From assembly GCF_015594605.1 (NCBI RefSeq), contig NZ_JADNQT010000006.1, positions 22,706 through 86,705 on the forward strand: 64,000 bases of DNA, written 5' to 3'. Origin of the DNA: Streptococcus sp. HF-1907 (lineage in GTDB: Bacteria > Bacillota > Bacilli > Lactobacillales > Streptococcaceae). The notes under the pieces are model-generated. The model had not been told where the DNA came from, did no database searches, and saw only the letters and a program-made list of their open reading frames with translations. Shown here in pieces: positions 54,837 through 63,700 of this stretch (its first letter is position 1; the number at the start of each line of letters is the position of its first letter). Position numbers and translations under genes: made by a program.

Positions 54837-55196
54837 AAATAGAAAACGAGGTTAAGACAAACCTCTATATTACAACCACAACTACATAAAGACTAAGAAC
54901 AAAGCCCTGCATTAGGTGAATCCTAGTGAGGGGCTTTTGTATCGCTCTATTCTCAAAAAAATCAGTCTGTTGTTCAAAAACAATAGGTCAATTCTCAGAG
55001 AATCACGCTGTTGTCAATGAACAATGAACCAATTCCGAGAGAATCAGTCTGTTGTTAGCCAACATCACTAAAACTTCACGTGAATAAAAGTGATGTTAGT
55101 AAGCGTGAGAAAAAATTCATAAAGGGAACTAACCCATCAACTGAATATGAAAATAACCTGCAAGTACAGCCTGCAAGTTATTTTGTATGTCTGTTC
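54837..55196. other. Intergenic region with terminator and a 41-42 bp triplicate repeat
   Basis: The terminator AAAGCCCTGCATTAGG-tgaat-CCTAGTGAGGGGCTTTT (54901-54938) ends the ligase-esterase operon. Then a repeat of about 42 bp begins at 54949, 54991 and 55032 (ATTCTCAGAGAATCA, then CTGTTGT, with a short TTGTT/AACAA-type hairpin in each). Near 55160 GCCTGCAAG/CTGCAAGT sequences form a further hairpin before the convergent esterase gene. Confidence 0.65.
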
Positions 55197-56030
55197 TCAT
55201 TCTTTCAACGTAAAGTGTAAAAATTCCAGAAAATGGTCAGCCCAGTATTTTTCGTGATGGATTTCATTTGCTTTAATCAGCAGTTTGATGTTTTCCATAG
55301 CTGTGCCTGTTTTGAGGAGGGATTGGTAGTAGTGGAGGGTGCAGTCGATGTAGGCTTGGTTCATGTTTGGTGTAAATTCTTCATCGGTTGCATCGCCTTC
55401 CTTGGTGCCAACTTGGATGAAGACTTTAGTGCTTGGCGCCAGCGGATGACTATCCATAAAACGCAAGAAATCGCGCTCGCTAAACCATGAGGCAAGAGAG
55501 AAGACGCCTAGATTACCAAAAACCTGAGGATAGGCTGCGCCCATGTAGGCAGTGATGATACCGCCCATGGAAGAACCCGCTAGAAGGGTGTGTTCTGGGT
55601 CAGGTTTGGTGCGGTAGTGGCTGTCGATAAAGGGTTTGACAGTGTTGACCACCCATTCTCCATAAGCCATGCCGTCTCCCCCAACGCTAGCGGTGTCAGG
55701 CGTCGTGCCCACATCAGTCATCCAAGGTGCATATTCGTTGAGACGGTTGCCCTCGGCATTATCAATCCCGACAACGATGACTTTAGGAAGTTCCTTGTTG
55801 AATTTAATGGTTGGGATGATTTTCCAAGAATAGCCAGAGAATGATTCCTTGCTGTAGAAGATATTTTGCCCATCGTGCATGTAAAGAACAGGGTATGACG
55901 CCCAATCTTCCTTGGCATAATCCTTAGGAAGAAGCACACGAATGCGACGGTCTTCATCATAATAGGGCACATGCAAGTAGTGTTCTTCCATTTCTAGATA
56001 ATAATTATTGAGTTTCGTTTTTTTAACCAT
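55197..56030 (-). CDS. Esterase family protein (PF00756-like), second copy
   Basis: 277 residues: MEEHYLHVPYYDEDRRIRVLLPKDY, YPVLYMHDGQN, VVGIDNAEGNRLNEYAPW, nucleophile elbow LLAGSSMGGIITAYM (Ser near 144), ASWFSERDFL and a C-terminal EIHHEKYW with the catalytic His. It is a typical Fes/esterase-D type, cytosolic. The start at 56030 follows GGGAGC. It is related in fold to the gene at 54081 but faces it from the opposite strand, so it is separately expressed. Confidence 0.87.
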   Translation of the reverse strand: MVKKTKLNNYYLEMEEHYLHVPYYDEDRRIRVLLPKDYAKEDWASYPVLYMHDGQNIFYSKESFSGYSWKIIPTIKFNKELPKVIVVGIDNAEGNRLNEYAPWMTDVGTTPDTASVGGDGMAYGEWVVNTVKPFIDSHYRTKPDPEHTLLAGSSMGGIITAYMGAAYPQVFGNLGVFSLASWFSERDFLRFMDSHPLAPSTKVFIQVGTKEGDATDEEFTPNMNQAYIDCTLHYYQSLLKTGTAMENIKLLIKANEIHHEKYWADHFLEFLHFTLKE

Positions 56031-56175
56031 AAGCGCTCCCAAAATAATGCTTTTTCATTAGTATAACATAAAAGAGAAAAATTTGTCTGATAATTTTAAG
56101 GAGAATGAGGGTAGTTATCTCAGAAAAATAATCTGCATCATGCTATTTCTAAAAACATGATATAATAGAATCACT

Positions 56176-58635
56176 ATGACCAAGACAAAACGAAAATATG
56201 CGGTAGTAGATTTGGAGGCGACCAGTGCTGGTACCAATGCTACCATTATTCAAGTAGGCATTGTCATTATTGAGAATGGCAAGATTACCGATACCTTTGA
56301 AACGGATGTCAATCCCCATGAAAAACTAGATGACCATATTATCCATTTGACGGGAATTACCGATGAGCAGTTGGCACAGGCACCAGATTTTGGTCAGGTT
56401 GCTTATAAGATTTATAGCCTGATTGAGGACTGCATTTTTGTGGCTCACAATGTCAAGTTCGATGCTAATTTGCTAGCGGAGCAACTCTTTTTTGAAGGCT
56501 ACGAACTGCGGACGCCACGCGTGGACACAGTTGAATTGGCGCAGGTTTTTTACCCAACGCTTGAGAAGTATAATCTCGGTGCGCTAGCCAACGCCTTGGA
56601 CCTTGATTTAGAGGATGCCCACACCGCCATCGCTGATGCCCAAGCGACCGCTCAACTATTTCTTAAAATGACTGATAAAATGAAGCATCTGCCTAAGGAA
56701 TTGCTGGAGCGCCTTTTGGATTTTGCGGATAACCTGCTTTTTGAGAGCCGTTTGGTGCTGGAGGAGGCTTACGCGGAGGCTGATTTGATGGACGTGGCGG
56801 ACTACGTCGAATGGCAGGGCTTGATTTTGCGAAAGCAGAGGGAGCCCCTGCCGACGCGGAAATTATCGACCGACTTCGCTCTTAACATGGGACTTCTTGG
56901 CATGGATGCAAGAAACCAGCAAAGCCAGTTTGCAGACCTTGTCGAGCAAGTTTATGACCAGCCAGAAACCAGTTTCTTGCAGGCGCAAGCAGGTCTAGGC
57001 AAGACTTATGGCTATCTTTTGCCCTTACTTGCCATGTCGCAGGATGAACAGATTATCGTGTCCGTGCCAACCAAAATTTTGCAGGACCAAATCATGGCAA
57101 ATGAAGTGAAGAAGATTGAGGATGTTTTCCATATCTCGGCAACCAGTCTCAAGGGTCCATCCAACTACATTAAGTTGGATGTTTTCTACGCTAGTTTGCA
57201 GCAGGAAGACAGCAATCGTCTGGTCAACCGTTATAAAATGCAACTTTTGGTTTGGTTGACCGAGACTGAGACAGGGGACTTGGACGAAATCAAGCAGAAA
57301 CAACGTTTTGCCGCTTATTTTGACCAAATCAAGCATGACGGCGATTTAGAAGCCAGTTCTCTGTTTGCAGATTTGGATTTTTGGCAACGGCGGTATGACC
57401 TCGCTAGCCAGAGCAAGCTCTTATTGACCAACCACGCTTATTTTTTGGAGCGGGTTCAGGATGACAAGGCTTTTGCTAAGGATAAGGTGCTGATTTTTGA
57501 TGAGGCACAAAAGCTGGTCTTGACGCTCGAGTCTTTTTCCCGCGGTCAGCTCAACCTGACCCAAGATTTGCAGACCATGAGCAAGCTCCTCACTAGCCCT
57601 CTGCCTCTCTTACAGCGCCGTCTCTTGGAGAATCTCTCCTTTGAGCTCAGCCATTTAGCAGAGAATTTTTATCAAAATGGGCTGGCGCAGATTGATAGCG
57701 ACCACATGGACCGACTTAGAAACAGCGTTCAAGCCCTAGAAGTTCCCAGTCTGGAAAAAATGGAAGAGTTCTTCGCTCTGCCATTCACAGTTTTTTGGTT
57801 TGAAACTGAACAGAGTGCTGACAAGCGCTTGACCTTGTTGAAGGGGGCGCGTGAGGATTTGTTAGACTTTCAAGCCTTCCTGCCTGAAACGCGCAAGACC
57901 TACATGATTTCGGCAACTTTGGATATCAGTCCGCAGGTGAGTTTGCCTGATTTGCTGGGCTTTGACCAGATTAGTTATGGTCGGATTCCCCACCACATCA
58001 ACCTCAATCAGAAGATTTGGGTGGACAAGACTATGCCAGATGTGAGCACTTTGAGTTCTGAAGATTATGCCTTTGAAATCGCTCAGCGCTTGACTGATTT
58101 AAGGGAGCTTGGTCAGCCGATTTTGGTTCTTTTTACAGCCAAGCAAGCCATGTTTGCTGTTTCTGATTTGCTGGAGCGTGCGGAAGTTAAGCATTTGACT
58201 CAGGAGAAAAATGGCACAGCCTACAACATCAAGAAACGCTTTGACCGTGGGGAAACAAGCTTATTGTTGGGGACTGGAGCCTTCTGGGAAGGTGTCGATT
58301 TTGTCAATGCAGACCGTATGATTACTGTAGTGACAAGGATTCCTTTTAACAATCCCAAAGACATGTTCGTTCAGAAACTCAATCAATACTTGTCATTACA
58401 AGGGAAAAATGCTTTTTATGATTACTCGCTTCCCATTGCCATTTTGAAATTAAAACAAGCAATCGGACGGACCATGAGACGAGATGGTCAGAAATCGGCA
58501 GTGCTGATTTTGGACAGCCGTATCCTATCCAAACATTACGGTCCAGTGATTTCGCAAGCACTGGAAGAAGAATTTCAACTTTCCTACGAAAAATTTTCAA
58601 GCTCCTTAACTGAAATGGCAGAATTTTTGCTATAA
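56176..58635 (+). CDS. dinG: DinG-type 3'-5' exonuclease/helicase-like protein
   Basis: 819 residues. An N-terminal DEDD exonuclease domain (VVDLEATSAGTNATIIQVG near 11, HNVKFDANLL, DAHTAIADAQATAQ) is fused to an XPD/DinG-like SF2 helicase. Walker A is in AQAGLGKTYGYLLP, DEAH-like IFDEAQKL, and LLLGTGAFWEGVDF and QAIGRTMRRDGQ near the C-terminus. Firmicute DinG/CasG-like proteins have strong exonuclease activity and doubtful helicase activity. It lacks the four-cysteine Fe-S cluster pattern of E. coli DinG in the expected region. Confidence 0.93.
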   Translation: MTKTKRKYAVVDLEATSAGTNATIIQVGIVIIENGKITDTFETDVNPHEKLDDHIIHLTGITDEQLAQAPDFGQVAYKIYSLIEDCIFVAHNVKFDANLLAEQLFFEGYELRTPRVDTVELAQVFYPTLEKYNLGALANALDLDLEDAHTAIADAQATAQLFLKMTDKMKHLPKELLERLLDFADNLLFESRLVLEEAYAEADLMDVADYVEWQGLILRKQREPLPTRKLSTDFALNMGLLGMDARNQQSQFADLVEQVYDQPETSFLQAQAGLGKTYGYLLPLLAMSQDEQIIVSVPTKILQDQIMANEVKKIEDVFHISATSLKGPSNYIKLDVFYASLQQEDSNRLVNRYKMQLLVWLTETETGDLDEIKQKQRFAAYFDQIKHDGDLEASSLFADLDFWQRRYDLASQSKLLLTNHAYFLERVQDDKAFAKDKVLIFDEAQKLVLTLESFSRGQLNLTQDLQTMSKLLTSPLPLLQRRLLENLSFELSHLAENFYQNGLAQIDSDHMDRLRNSVQALEVPSLEKMEEFFALPFTVFWFETEQSADKRLTLLKGAREDLLDFQAFLPETRKTYMISATLDISPQVSLPDLLGFDQISYGRIPHHINLNQKIWVDKTMPDVSTLSSEDYAFEIAQRLTDLRELGQPILVLFTAKQAMFAVSDLLERAEVKHLTQEKNGTAYNIKKRFDRGETSLLLGTGAFWEGVDFVNADRMITVVTRIPFNNPKDMFVQKLNQYLSLQGKNAFYDYSLPIAILKLKQAIGRTMRRDGQKSAVLILDSRILSKHYGPVISQALEEEFQLSYEKFSSSLTEMAEFLL

Positions 58636-58665
58636 TAGAGAAGATAATGTATAGAGGAGAAGAAA

Positions 58666-59136
58666 ATGACAAAATTAAGCCCATGGAAGCAGTATCTGGT
58701 GGGATTTTTAGCTGTTATAATCGCACTCCTTATATCGGTAACTGTGGTATTTCATCTTTCCATGAAACCTCGTAGCCAAGCAAGAGCGACAGCATTCTCA
58801 GTAGCCAAAAAACATGCAAGCCTTCAAACTATGTCAAGATTTGACCTTTACCATGGCAGTTCAACTTATTACACCGTTTTTGGTAAGACCAAAGATGGTC
58901 AGGAGAAGATTGTTCTCATCGGTGAGGCGGATAAGAAGGTCTATGTTTATGATGCTAGTGAGGGCATTAGTCGGACAAAAGCGCAAGCCATTGCCAAGAA
59001 AAATGGTGCAAAAAATCCTGATAAAGTTCTTTTCGGCTACAGTGAGGACAATCCAATTTGGGAAGTTAGAGCCACAAACGGCTATTATCTCATTAATTTT
59101 AAAACAGGCGAGCTCATGAAAAGGGAGGGCTTATGA
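58666..59136 (+). CDS. TseB/YpmB-like PepSY membrane protein (DUF5590)
   Basis: 156 residues: one N-terminal membrane anchor (YLVGFLAVIIALLISVTVVF, about 8-30), then an extracytoplasmic domain with two PepSY-like repeats ending EVRATNGYYLINFKTGEL. Bacillus YpmB/TseB is encoded between dinG and aspB, as here, and was linked to tetracycline sensitivity and cell wall. The stop overlaps the aspB start (ATGA-type). Confidence 0.85.
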   Translation: MTKLSPWKQYLVGFLAVIIALLISVTVVFHLSMKPRSQARATAFSVAKKHASLQTMSRFDLYHGSSTYYTVFGKTKDGQEKIVLIGEADKKVYVYDASEGISRTKAQAIAKKNGAKNPDKVLFGYSEDNPIWEVRATNGYYLINFKTGELMKREGL

Positions 59137-60314
59137 CGAAATTATCTCAACGTGTTTTGAACATGGAAGAAAGTGTCACATTGGCTGCTGGTGCGAAAGC
59201 TAAGGCTTTGAAAGCTCAAGGACGAGACATACTTAGCTTGACTTTGGGGGAACCAGACTTTGTAACACCAAAGAATATTCAGGATGCAGCTATCAAGGCT
59301 ATTTCAGATGGTCGCGCTAGCTTTTACACACAGGCTAGTGGTCTGCCAGAAATGAAGGCGGCTGTGAATAGTTATTTTGAAAAATTTTATGGCTATTCAG
59401 TGGCTCCAAATCAAGTGGTTGTGGGAACTGGTGCCAAGTTTATTCTTTACACCTTCTTTATGACGGTCATCAATCCAGGTGACGAGGTCATTATCCCAAC
59501 ACCTTACTGGGTTTCTTACGCTGATCAAGTCAAGATGGCTGAAGGAAAGCCAGTTTTCGTTCAAGCGACAGAAGCCAACCACTTCAAAGTGATGGTGGAC
59601 CAGCTTGAGGCTGCACGCACTGACAAGACTAAGGTGCTCCTACTCAACAGTCCATCTAATCCGACAGGGACGATTTATTCAGCAGATGAGCTCCGTGCGA
59701 TTGGAGATTGGGCTGTGGCGCATGATATCTTGATTTTAGCAGACGATATCTATGGCCGCTTGGTTTACAATGGCAATAGCTTCACACCGATTTCAAGTTT
59801 GTCGGACGACATTCGTAAGCAGACCATTGTTATCAATGGCGTCTCTAAAACCTATGCCATGACTGGCTGGCGCGTTGGTTTCGCGGTTGGTGATGAAGAG
59901 ATTATCGCAGGAATGGCAAAAGTTGTCAGCCAAACCACTTCAAACCTCACAGCGGTGTCACAATATGCAGCTACCGAAGCACTAACAGGACCGCAAGATT
60001 CTATCGAAATCATGCGTCAGGCCTTCGAAGAACGCCTCAATACCATTTATCCACTGCTTTGTGAAGTACCAGGATTTGAAGTGGTTAAACCACAAGGTGC
60101 CTTCTACCTCTTTCCAAATGTTAAAAAGGCCATGGAAATGAAAGGCTACACTGACGTGACAGACTTTACCAATGCTATTTTAGAAGAAGCAGAGGTTGCT
60201 CTAGTTACGGGAGCAGGTTTTGGTGCACCTGAAAATGTCCGCCTCAGCTATGCCACAGACCTAGATACCTTTAAAGAAGCTGTTAAACGCTTGAAAGATT
60301 TTATGGAGAACTAG
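59133..60314 (+). CDS. aspB: Aspartate aminotransferase (class I)
   Basis: 393-residue PLP enzyme. LTLGEPDFVTPKNIQDAA, NSPSNPTGTIYS, DDIYGRLVYNG and the PLP-Lys motif SKTYAMTGWRVGF (Lys near 238), with RLSYA near the end (substrate Arg). It interconverts aspartate and oxaloacetate. It is co-transcribed with the TseB-like gene. In related genomes asnS follows directly; here a broken inhibitor gene and an IS110 lie between. Confidence 0.95.
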   Translation: MTKLSQRVLNMEESVTLAAGAKAKALKAQGRDILSLTLGEPDFVTPKNIQDAAIKAISDGRASFYTQASGLPEMKAAVNSYFEKFYGYSVAPNQVVVGTGAKFILYTFFMTVINPGDEVIIPTPYWVSYADQVKMAEGKPVFVQATEANHFKVMVDQLEAARTDKTKVLLLNSPSNPTGTIYSADELRAIGDWAVAHDILILADDIYGRLVYNGNSFTPISSLSDDIRKQTIVINGVSKTYAMTGWRVGFAVGDEEIIAGMAKVVSQTTSNLTAVSQYAATEALTGPQDSIEIMRQAFEERLNTIYPLLCEVPGFEVVKPQGAFYLFPNVKKAMEMKGYTDVTDFTNAILEEAEVALVTGAGFGAPENVRLSYATDLDTFKEAVKRLKDFMEN

Positions 60315-60315
60315 G

Positions 60316-60762
60316 ATGAATCTTAGGAAGTTAAGTTTAGGCTTGCTTGTTTCAGTTACTTGCCAGCCAAAACTTGAAACAAATAAGCTGCTTGCTTACT
60401 TAGATAAAGTAGGGAGCTACTCCTATAAGACGGTTAATTAGGACTTCAATCTCCAAGTGGCATCTAATGCTACAACCGGCTATGAATGGGTCGTAGAAGA
60501 TGTTCCTAAAACTTTAAAATTGGAGAAACTAACTTATCATGATTATCCTTCGGATATGACAGATGGGAAGGTTGGTCAAGGTGGGTATAGCCAGTTAATC
60601 GGAAAAGTTTTGAAAAAAGGAACCTACCACTTTTATATGACCTATAAACAGCCTTGGAAAGGCGGTCAAATAGATTCTCGCTACGAGGTTCAAATTAGGT
60701 CAACTAAGAATAAGAGTCTCCATATTTCCATGAAGAAAATATCACTAAAAAATAAGGATTAA
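60316..60762 (+). pseudogene. Chagasin-like (I42) cysteine protease inhibitor, interrupted by a stop
   Basis: An ATG 1 bp after aspB opens MNLRKLSLGLLVSVTC, a signal-peptide-like start with a lipobox-like Cys. The frame meets TAG at 60439-60441 and continues DFNLQVASNATTGYEWVVED. The downstream part has three loops of the chagasin family: ATTGYEW, GQGGYSQ and YKQPWKGG (the RPWE-like loop). Family members inhibit papain-like proteases; bacterial ones are usually secreted or lipoproteins. With 42 codons before the nonsense codon the product is likely lost. Intact length would be 148 residues. Confidence 0.7.
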
Positions 60763-60835
60763 GAAAGAGAAAGTTTGAAAAAAGATAAAAGCTAATTGAT
60801 TTATTGTTTACCCTAATTTTGAGCACACTAAAGAG

Positions 60836-62205
60836 AGGTCTTGAGACCTGATTTTTGACATTAATTGACATTGAATCTGTGTTGTTGTGCAAAATGAATA
60901 GCGTCTTGAATAGACATTGTTTTATCAGGATTTCTGATTTCGGTTAGCCCTTGTAGAAGATGATTGTAGTCTTCTTGTTTTCGTAGCACTTGGTAAATAG
61001 AAACGAGTAATCTTCGACAAATAGCGATAATTGCTTTTCGGTGTTCACGGCGCTTCTTAAGTTTAAGATACTTATTTCTCAATTCTGAATGTTTGTCAGA
61101 CTTGACGACAGCGTTGGCAATTTGAACAAGGAAGGGGTTGAGGTATCTCCCACCTTTGGAAATGCGAGTGGAATATTTCTTTCCGGTACTTTCGTTGTTA
61201 GTTGGGACTAAACCTGCCCAAGAACAGAGTTTACCAGCTGAGTCAAAGACTGTCATAGCGCTACCAATCTCTGAGATGATTCTAAGAGCGGACAATTCAT
61301 CTTTGAATCCAGGTACGGTTTGAATCAGTTTAACTTGATTTTGATAGTCTTGTCCCAGTTCCCGAATCATCTACTCTAGGTCCTCTTTACAGATTGCTAA
61401 GGCATCGTAATACGCTTTGATAACTCTGATTTTCTCAGCTTGTTCGGGTGTCACATCGCCATCCATAGCGATTTCCAAGTCTTGGAGTTTATTCTTCATT
61501 CTCTTGTGAACCAGCTGCTCAATATTTGGTTTGTTTTCCGGATTGTCAAGGATGCTTTTGATAATAGCTTGAGCACTTTTTCCGAACACATCGGAAACGA
61601 CACTTGCAATTTGAAGGTTAGACCAAGTGAGACAATTCTGATAGCGATTTTTCTCACTGACTTGAAGTTGTGTTAACTTCATGCGATAGCAAAAGAGGTC
61701 GGCTATCCATTGAGCATCTTTCTTGTCGGTCTTTTTTCCTCGAATCGCTTTGACATACTTTGGGTGAGCTAAGCAGATAGAGCAGGATTCTTCGAGGATA
61801 TTGAAAACAGGAATCCAGTTCGCGTAGCTGAATGAGACCATTGGTAAAGGTTGAGAAGCGTTTACGATGGTACTCAGTGATTCCTTGCTTGTTGGTGATG
61901 GCAATAACTGCTACGACAAAGGTTTTATGGACATCAATCCCACAACAATTAGGGTAAACAAGATTAACATAAGGGGTCTCTCTTCATCAATATTTGAGAA
62001 GTCCCTATCTCTTGACTGCTCATTCCTTACACAAACGAGTCGTTTATCCAATTATAAGTTTACGTGCTCTTAGTCACAGTTAGTTGTGCTTGATGGAATG
62101 GGCTACACCTATAAGAATGCGAGGTAGTGGTGTACCACTCACTTACTCTCCTCCCCGTGATTTGTAGTAGTGATAGGTCTTCTCCCTTATATTATAGACA
62201 AAAAC
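60836..62205 (-). mobile_element. Degenerate IS110-family insertion sequence including 5' noncoding end
   Basis: Approximate limits only. The transposase remnant is flanked on its 5' side (61970-62205) by a noncoding stretch with hairpins such as AGTGGT-AC-ACCACT (near 62131-62144), the position where IS110 elements encode a bridge RNA. IS110 elements lack clear inverted repeats, so ends cannot be set by eye. A minus-strand terminator-like hairpin ACAGCAC/GTGCTGT with a T-rich tail lies just beyond, at 62200-62240. Confidence 0.6.
60861..61969 (-). pseudogene. IS110-family transposase (recombinase) remnant
   Basis: From about 61969 the minus strand encodes NCCGIDVHKTFVVAVIAITN and FSTFTNGLIQLRE. 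It is then deleted and frameshifted before WIPVFNILEESC (near 61823). A further deletion follows WIADLF (near 61700). DLE is stopped by TAG at 61371-61373, and the C-terminal part continues to 60861 with KLIQTVPGF, SWAGLVPTNNESTGKK and AIIAICRRLLVSIY (transposase_20 domain). The DEDD catalytic half is thus damaged and the element is dead. It inserted between aspB and asnS. Confidence 0.85.
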
Positions 62206-62271
62206 AAAAAGTACAGCACCTTTTCATTCAGTGCTGTGCCTTGAGTGAAACGAAAGGAATGAATTATAAAC

Positions 62272-63618
62272 ATGACACAAAAATTAGTATCAATCATTGA
62301 TGTCCCTAAGCACGTAGGTGAAAAAGTTACCATCGGTGCTTGGGTTGCCAACAAATCAGGAAAAGGTAAAATTGCCTTTCTTCAACTTCGTGACGGGACT
62401 GCTTTCTTCCAAGCAGTTGCTTTCAAACCAAACTTTATCGAAACATTTGGTGAAGAAGAAGGTGCTGAAAAATTCAATACTATCAGACACCTTAGCCAAG
62501 AAACATCAGTTTATGTAACTGGTATTGTTAAAGAAGATGGACGTTCAAAATTCGGTTACGAATTGGATGTGACAGACATCGAAATCATCGGTGAATCTGT
62601 TGATTACCCAATCACACCAAAAGAACACGGTACAGATTTCTTGATGGATAACCGTCACTTGTGGTTGCGTTCACGCAAACAAATGGCTATCATGCAAATC
62701 CGTAACGCCATCATCTATGCAACATACGATTTCTTCGACAAAAATGGCTTCATCAAATTTGATAGCCCAATCTTGTCAGGAAATGCGGCTGAAGATTCAA
62801 CTGAATTGTTCGAAACAGACTACTTCGGAACACCAGCCTTCTTGAGCCAATCAGGACAACTTTACCTTGAAGCAGGTGCTATGGCCCTTGGACGCGTATT
62901 TGACTTTGGACCAGTTTTCCGTGCTGAAAAATCTAAAACTCGCCGTCACTTAACTGAGTTCTGGATGATGGATGCGGAATACTCATTCCTTAGCCATGAC
63001 GAATCACTTGACCTTCAAGAAGCTTATGTCAAAGCTCTTATCCAAGGTGTTCTTGACCGTGCACCACAAGCGCTTGAAATCATGGAACGTGATGTAGAAC
63101 TCTTGAAGAGCTACGTTGAAAAACCATTTAAACGTGTGTCTTACGATGATGCCATTGATCTTCTTCAAGAACATGAAAACGATGAAGACACTGACTACGA
63201 ACACGTTGAACACGGTGACGACTTTGGTTCACCACACGAAACTTGGATTTCAAACTACTTTGGTGTGCCAACATTCGTTGTTAACTATCCAGCAAGTTTC
63301 AAAGCCTTCTATATGAAACCTGTTCCTGGTAATCCAGAACGCGTTGTTTGTGCTGACCTTTTGGCACCAGAAGGTTACGGAGAAATCATCGGTGGTTCAA
63401 TGCGTGAAGAAAACTACGATGCTCTTGTTGCTAAAATGGACGAACTCGGCATGGACAAATCAGAATACGAATTCTATCTTGACCTCCGCAAATACGGTTC
63501 AGTCCCACACGGAGGATTCGGTATCGGTATCGAACGTATGGTAACCTTCGTAGCTGGAACAAAACACATCCGTGAAGCCATCCCATTTCCACGCATGTTG
63601 CACCGTATTAAACCATAA
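62272..63618 (+). CDS. asnS: Asparagine--tRNA ligase
   Basis: 448-residue class IIb synthetase. The N-terminal OB anticodon domain has [25 protein letters not shown]. Class II motif 2 is [22 protein letters not shown] and motif 3 [12 protein letters not shown] (near 425). The Asn-specific rather than Asp-specific family is clear from the ends [18 protein letters not shown] and RMLHRIKP. The ribosome site GAAAGGAATG precedes the ATG by a long gap. A terminator follows. Confidence 0.97.
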   Translation: MTQKLVSIIDVPKHVGEKVTIGAWVANKSGKGKIAFLQLRDGTAFFQAVAFKPNFIETFGEEEGAEKFNTIRHLSQETSVYVTGIVKEDGRSKFGYELDVTDIEIIGESVDYPITPKEHGTDFLMDNRHLWLRSRKQMAIMQIRNAIIYATYDFFDKNGFIKFDSPILSGNAAEDSTELFETDYFGTPAFLSQSGQLYLEAGAMALGRVFDFGPVFRAEKSKTRRHLTEFWMMDAEYSFLSHDESLDLQEAYVKALIQGVLDRAPQALEIMERDVELLKSYVEKPFKRVSYDDAIDLLQEHENDEDTDYEHVEHGDDFGSPHETWISNYFGVPTFVVNYPASFKAFYMKPVPGNPERVVCADLLAPEGYGEIIGGSMREENYDALVAKMDELGMDKSEYEFYLDLRKYGSVPHGGFGIGIERMVTFVAGTKHIREAIPFPRMLHRIKP

Positions 63619-63635
63619 TTTACTTGACATAAATA

Positions 63636-63666
63636 AGAACGACAATCGCTTGGTTGTCGTTCTTTT
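63636..63666 (+). terminator. Rho-independent terminator of asnS
   Basis: AAGAACGACAA-tcgct-TGGTTGTCGTTCTTTT hairpin with a T run. Confidence 0.9.
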
Positions 63667-63667
63667 G

Positions 63668-63690
63668 GGCTCTTTGTCAACTGTAGTGGG
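63668..63690. repeat. Terminal inverted repeat of an ISL3-family element
   Basis: GGCTCTTTGTCAACTGTAG followed by TGGG; matches the ISL3/IS1167-type end and lies just beyond the transposase stop. The partner end is outside the window. Confidence 0.75.
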
Positions 63691-63700
63691 TGACGAAAAG

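Noticed and set aside
62205..62240. T-box or attenuator in front of asnS
   Set aside because: No T-box sequence (GGTGGnACCnCG) is present, and the hairpin ACAGCAC/GTGCTGT has its T-rich tail on the minus strand only.
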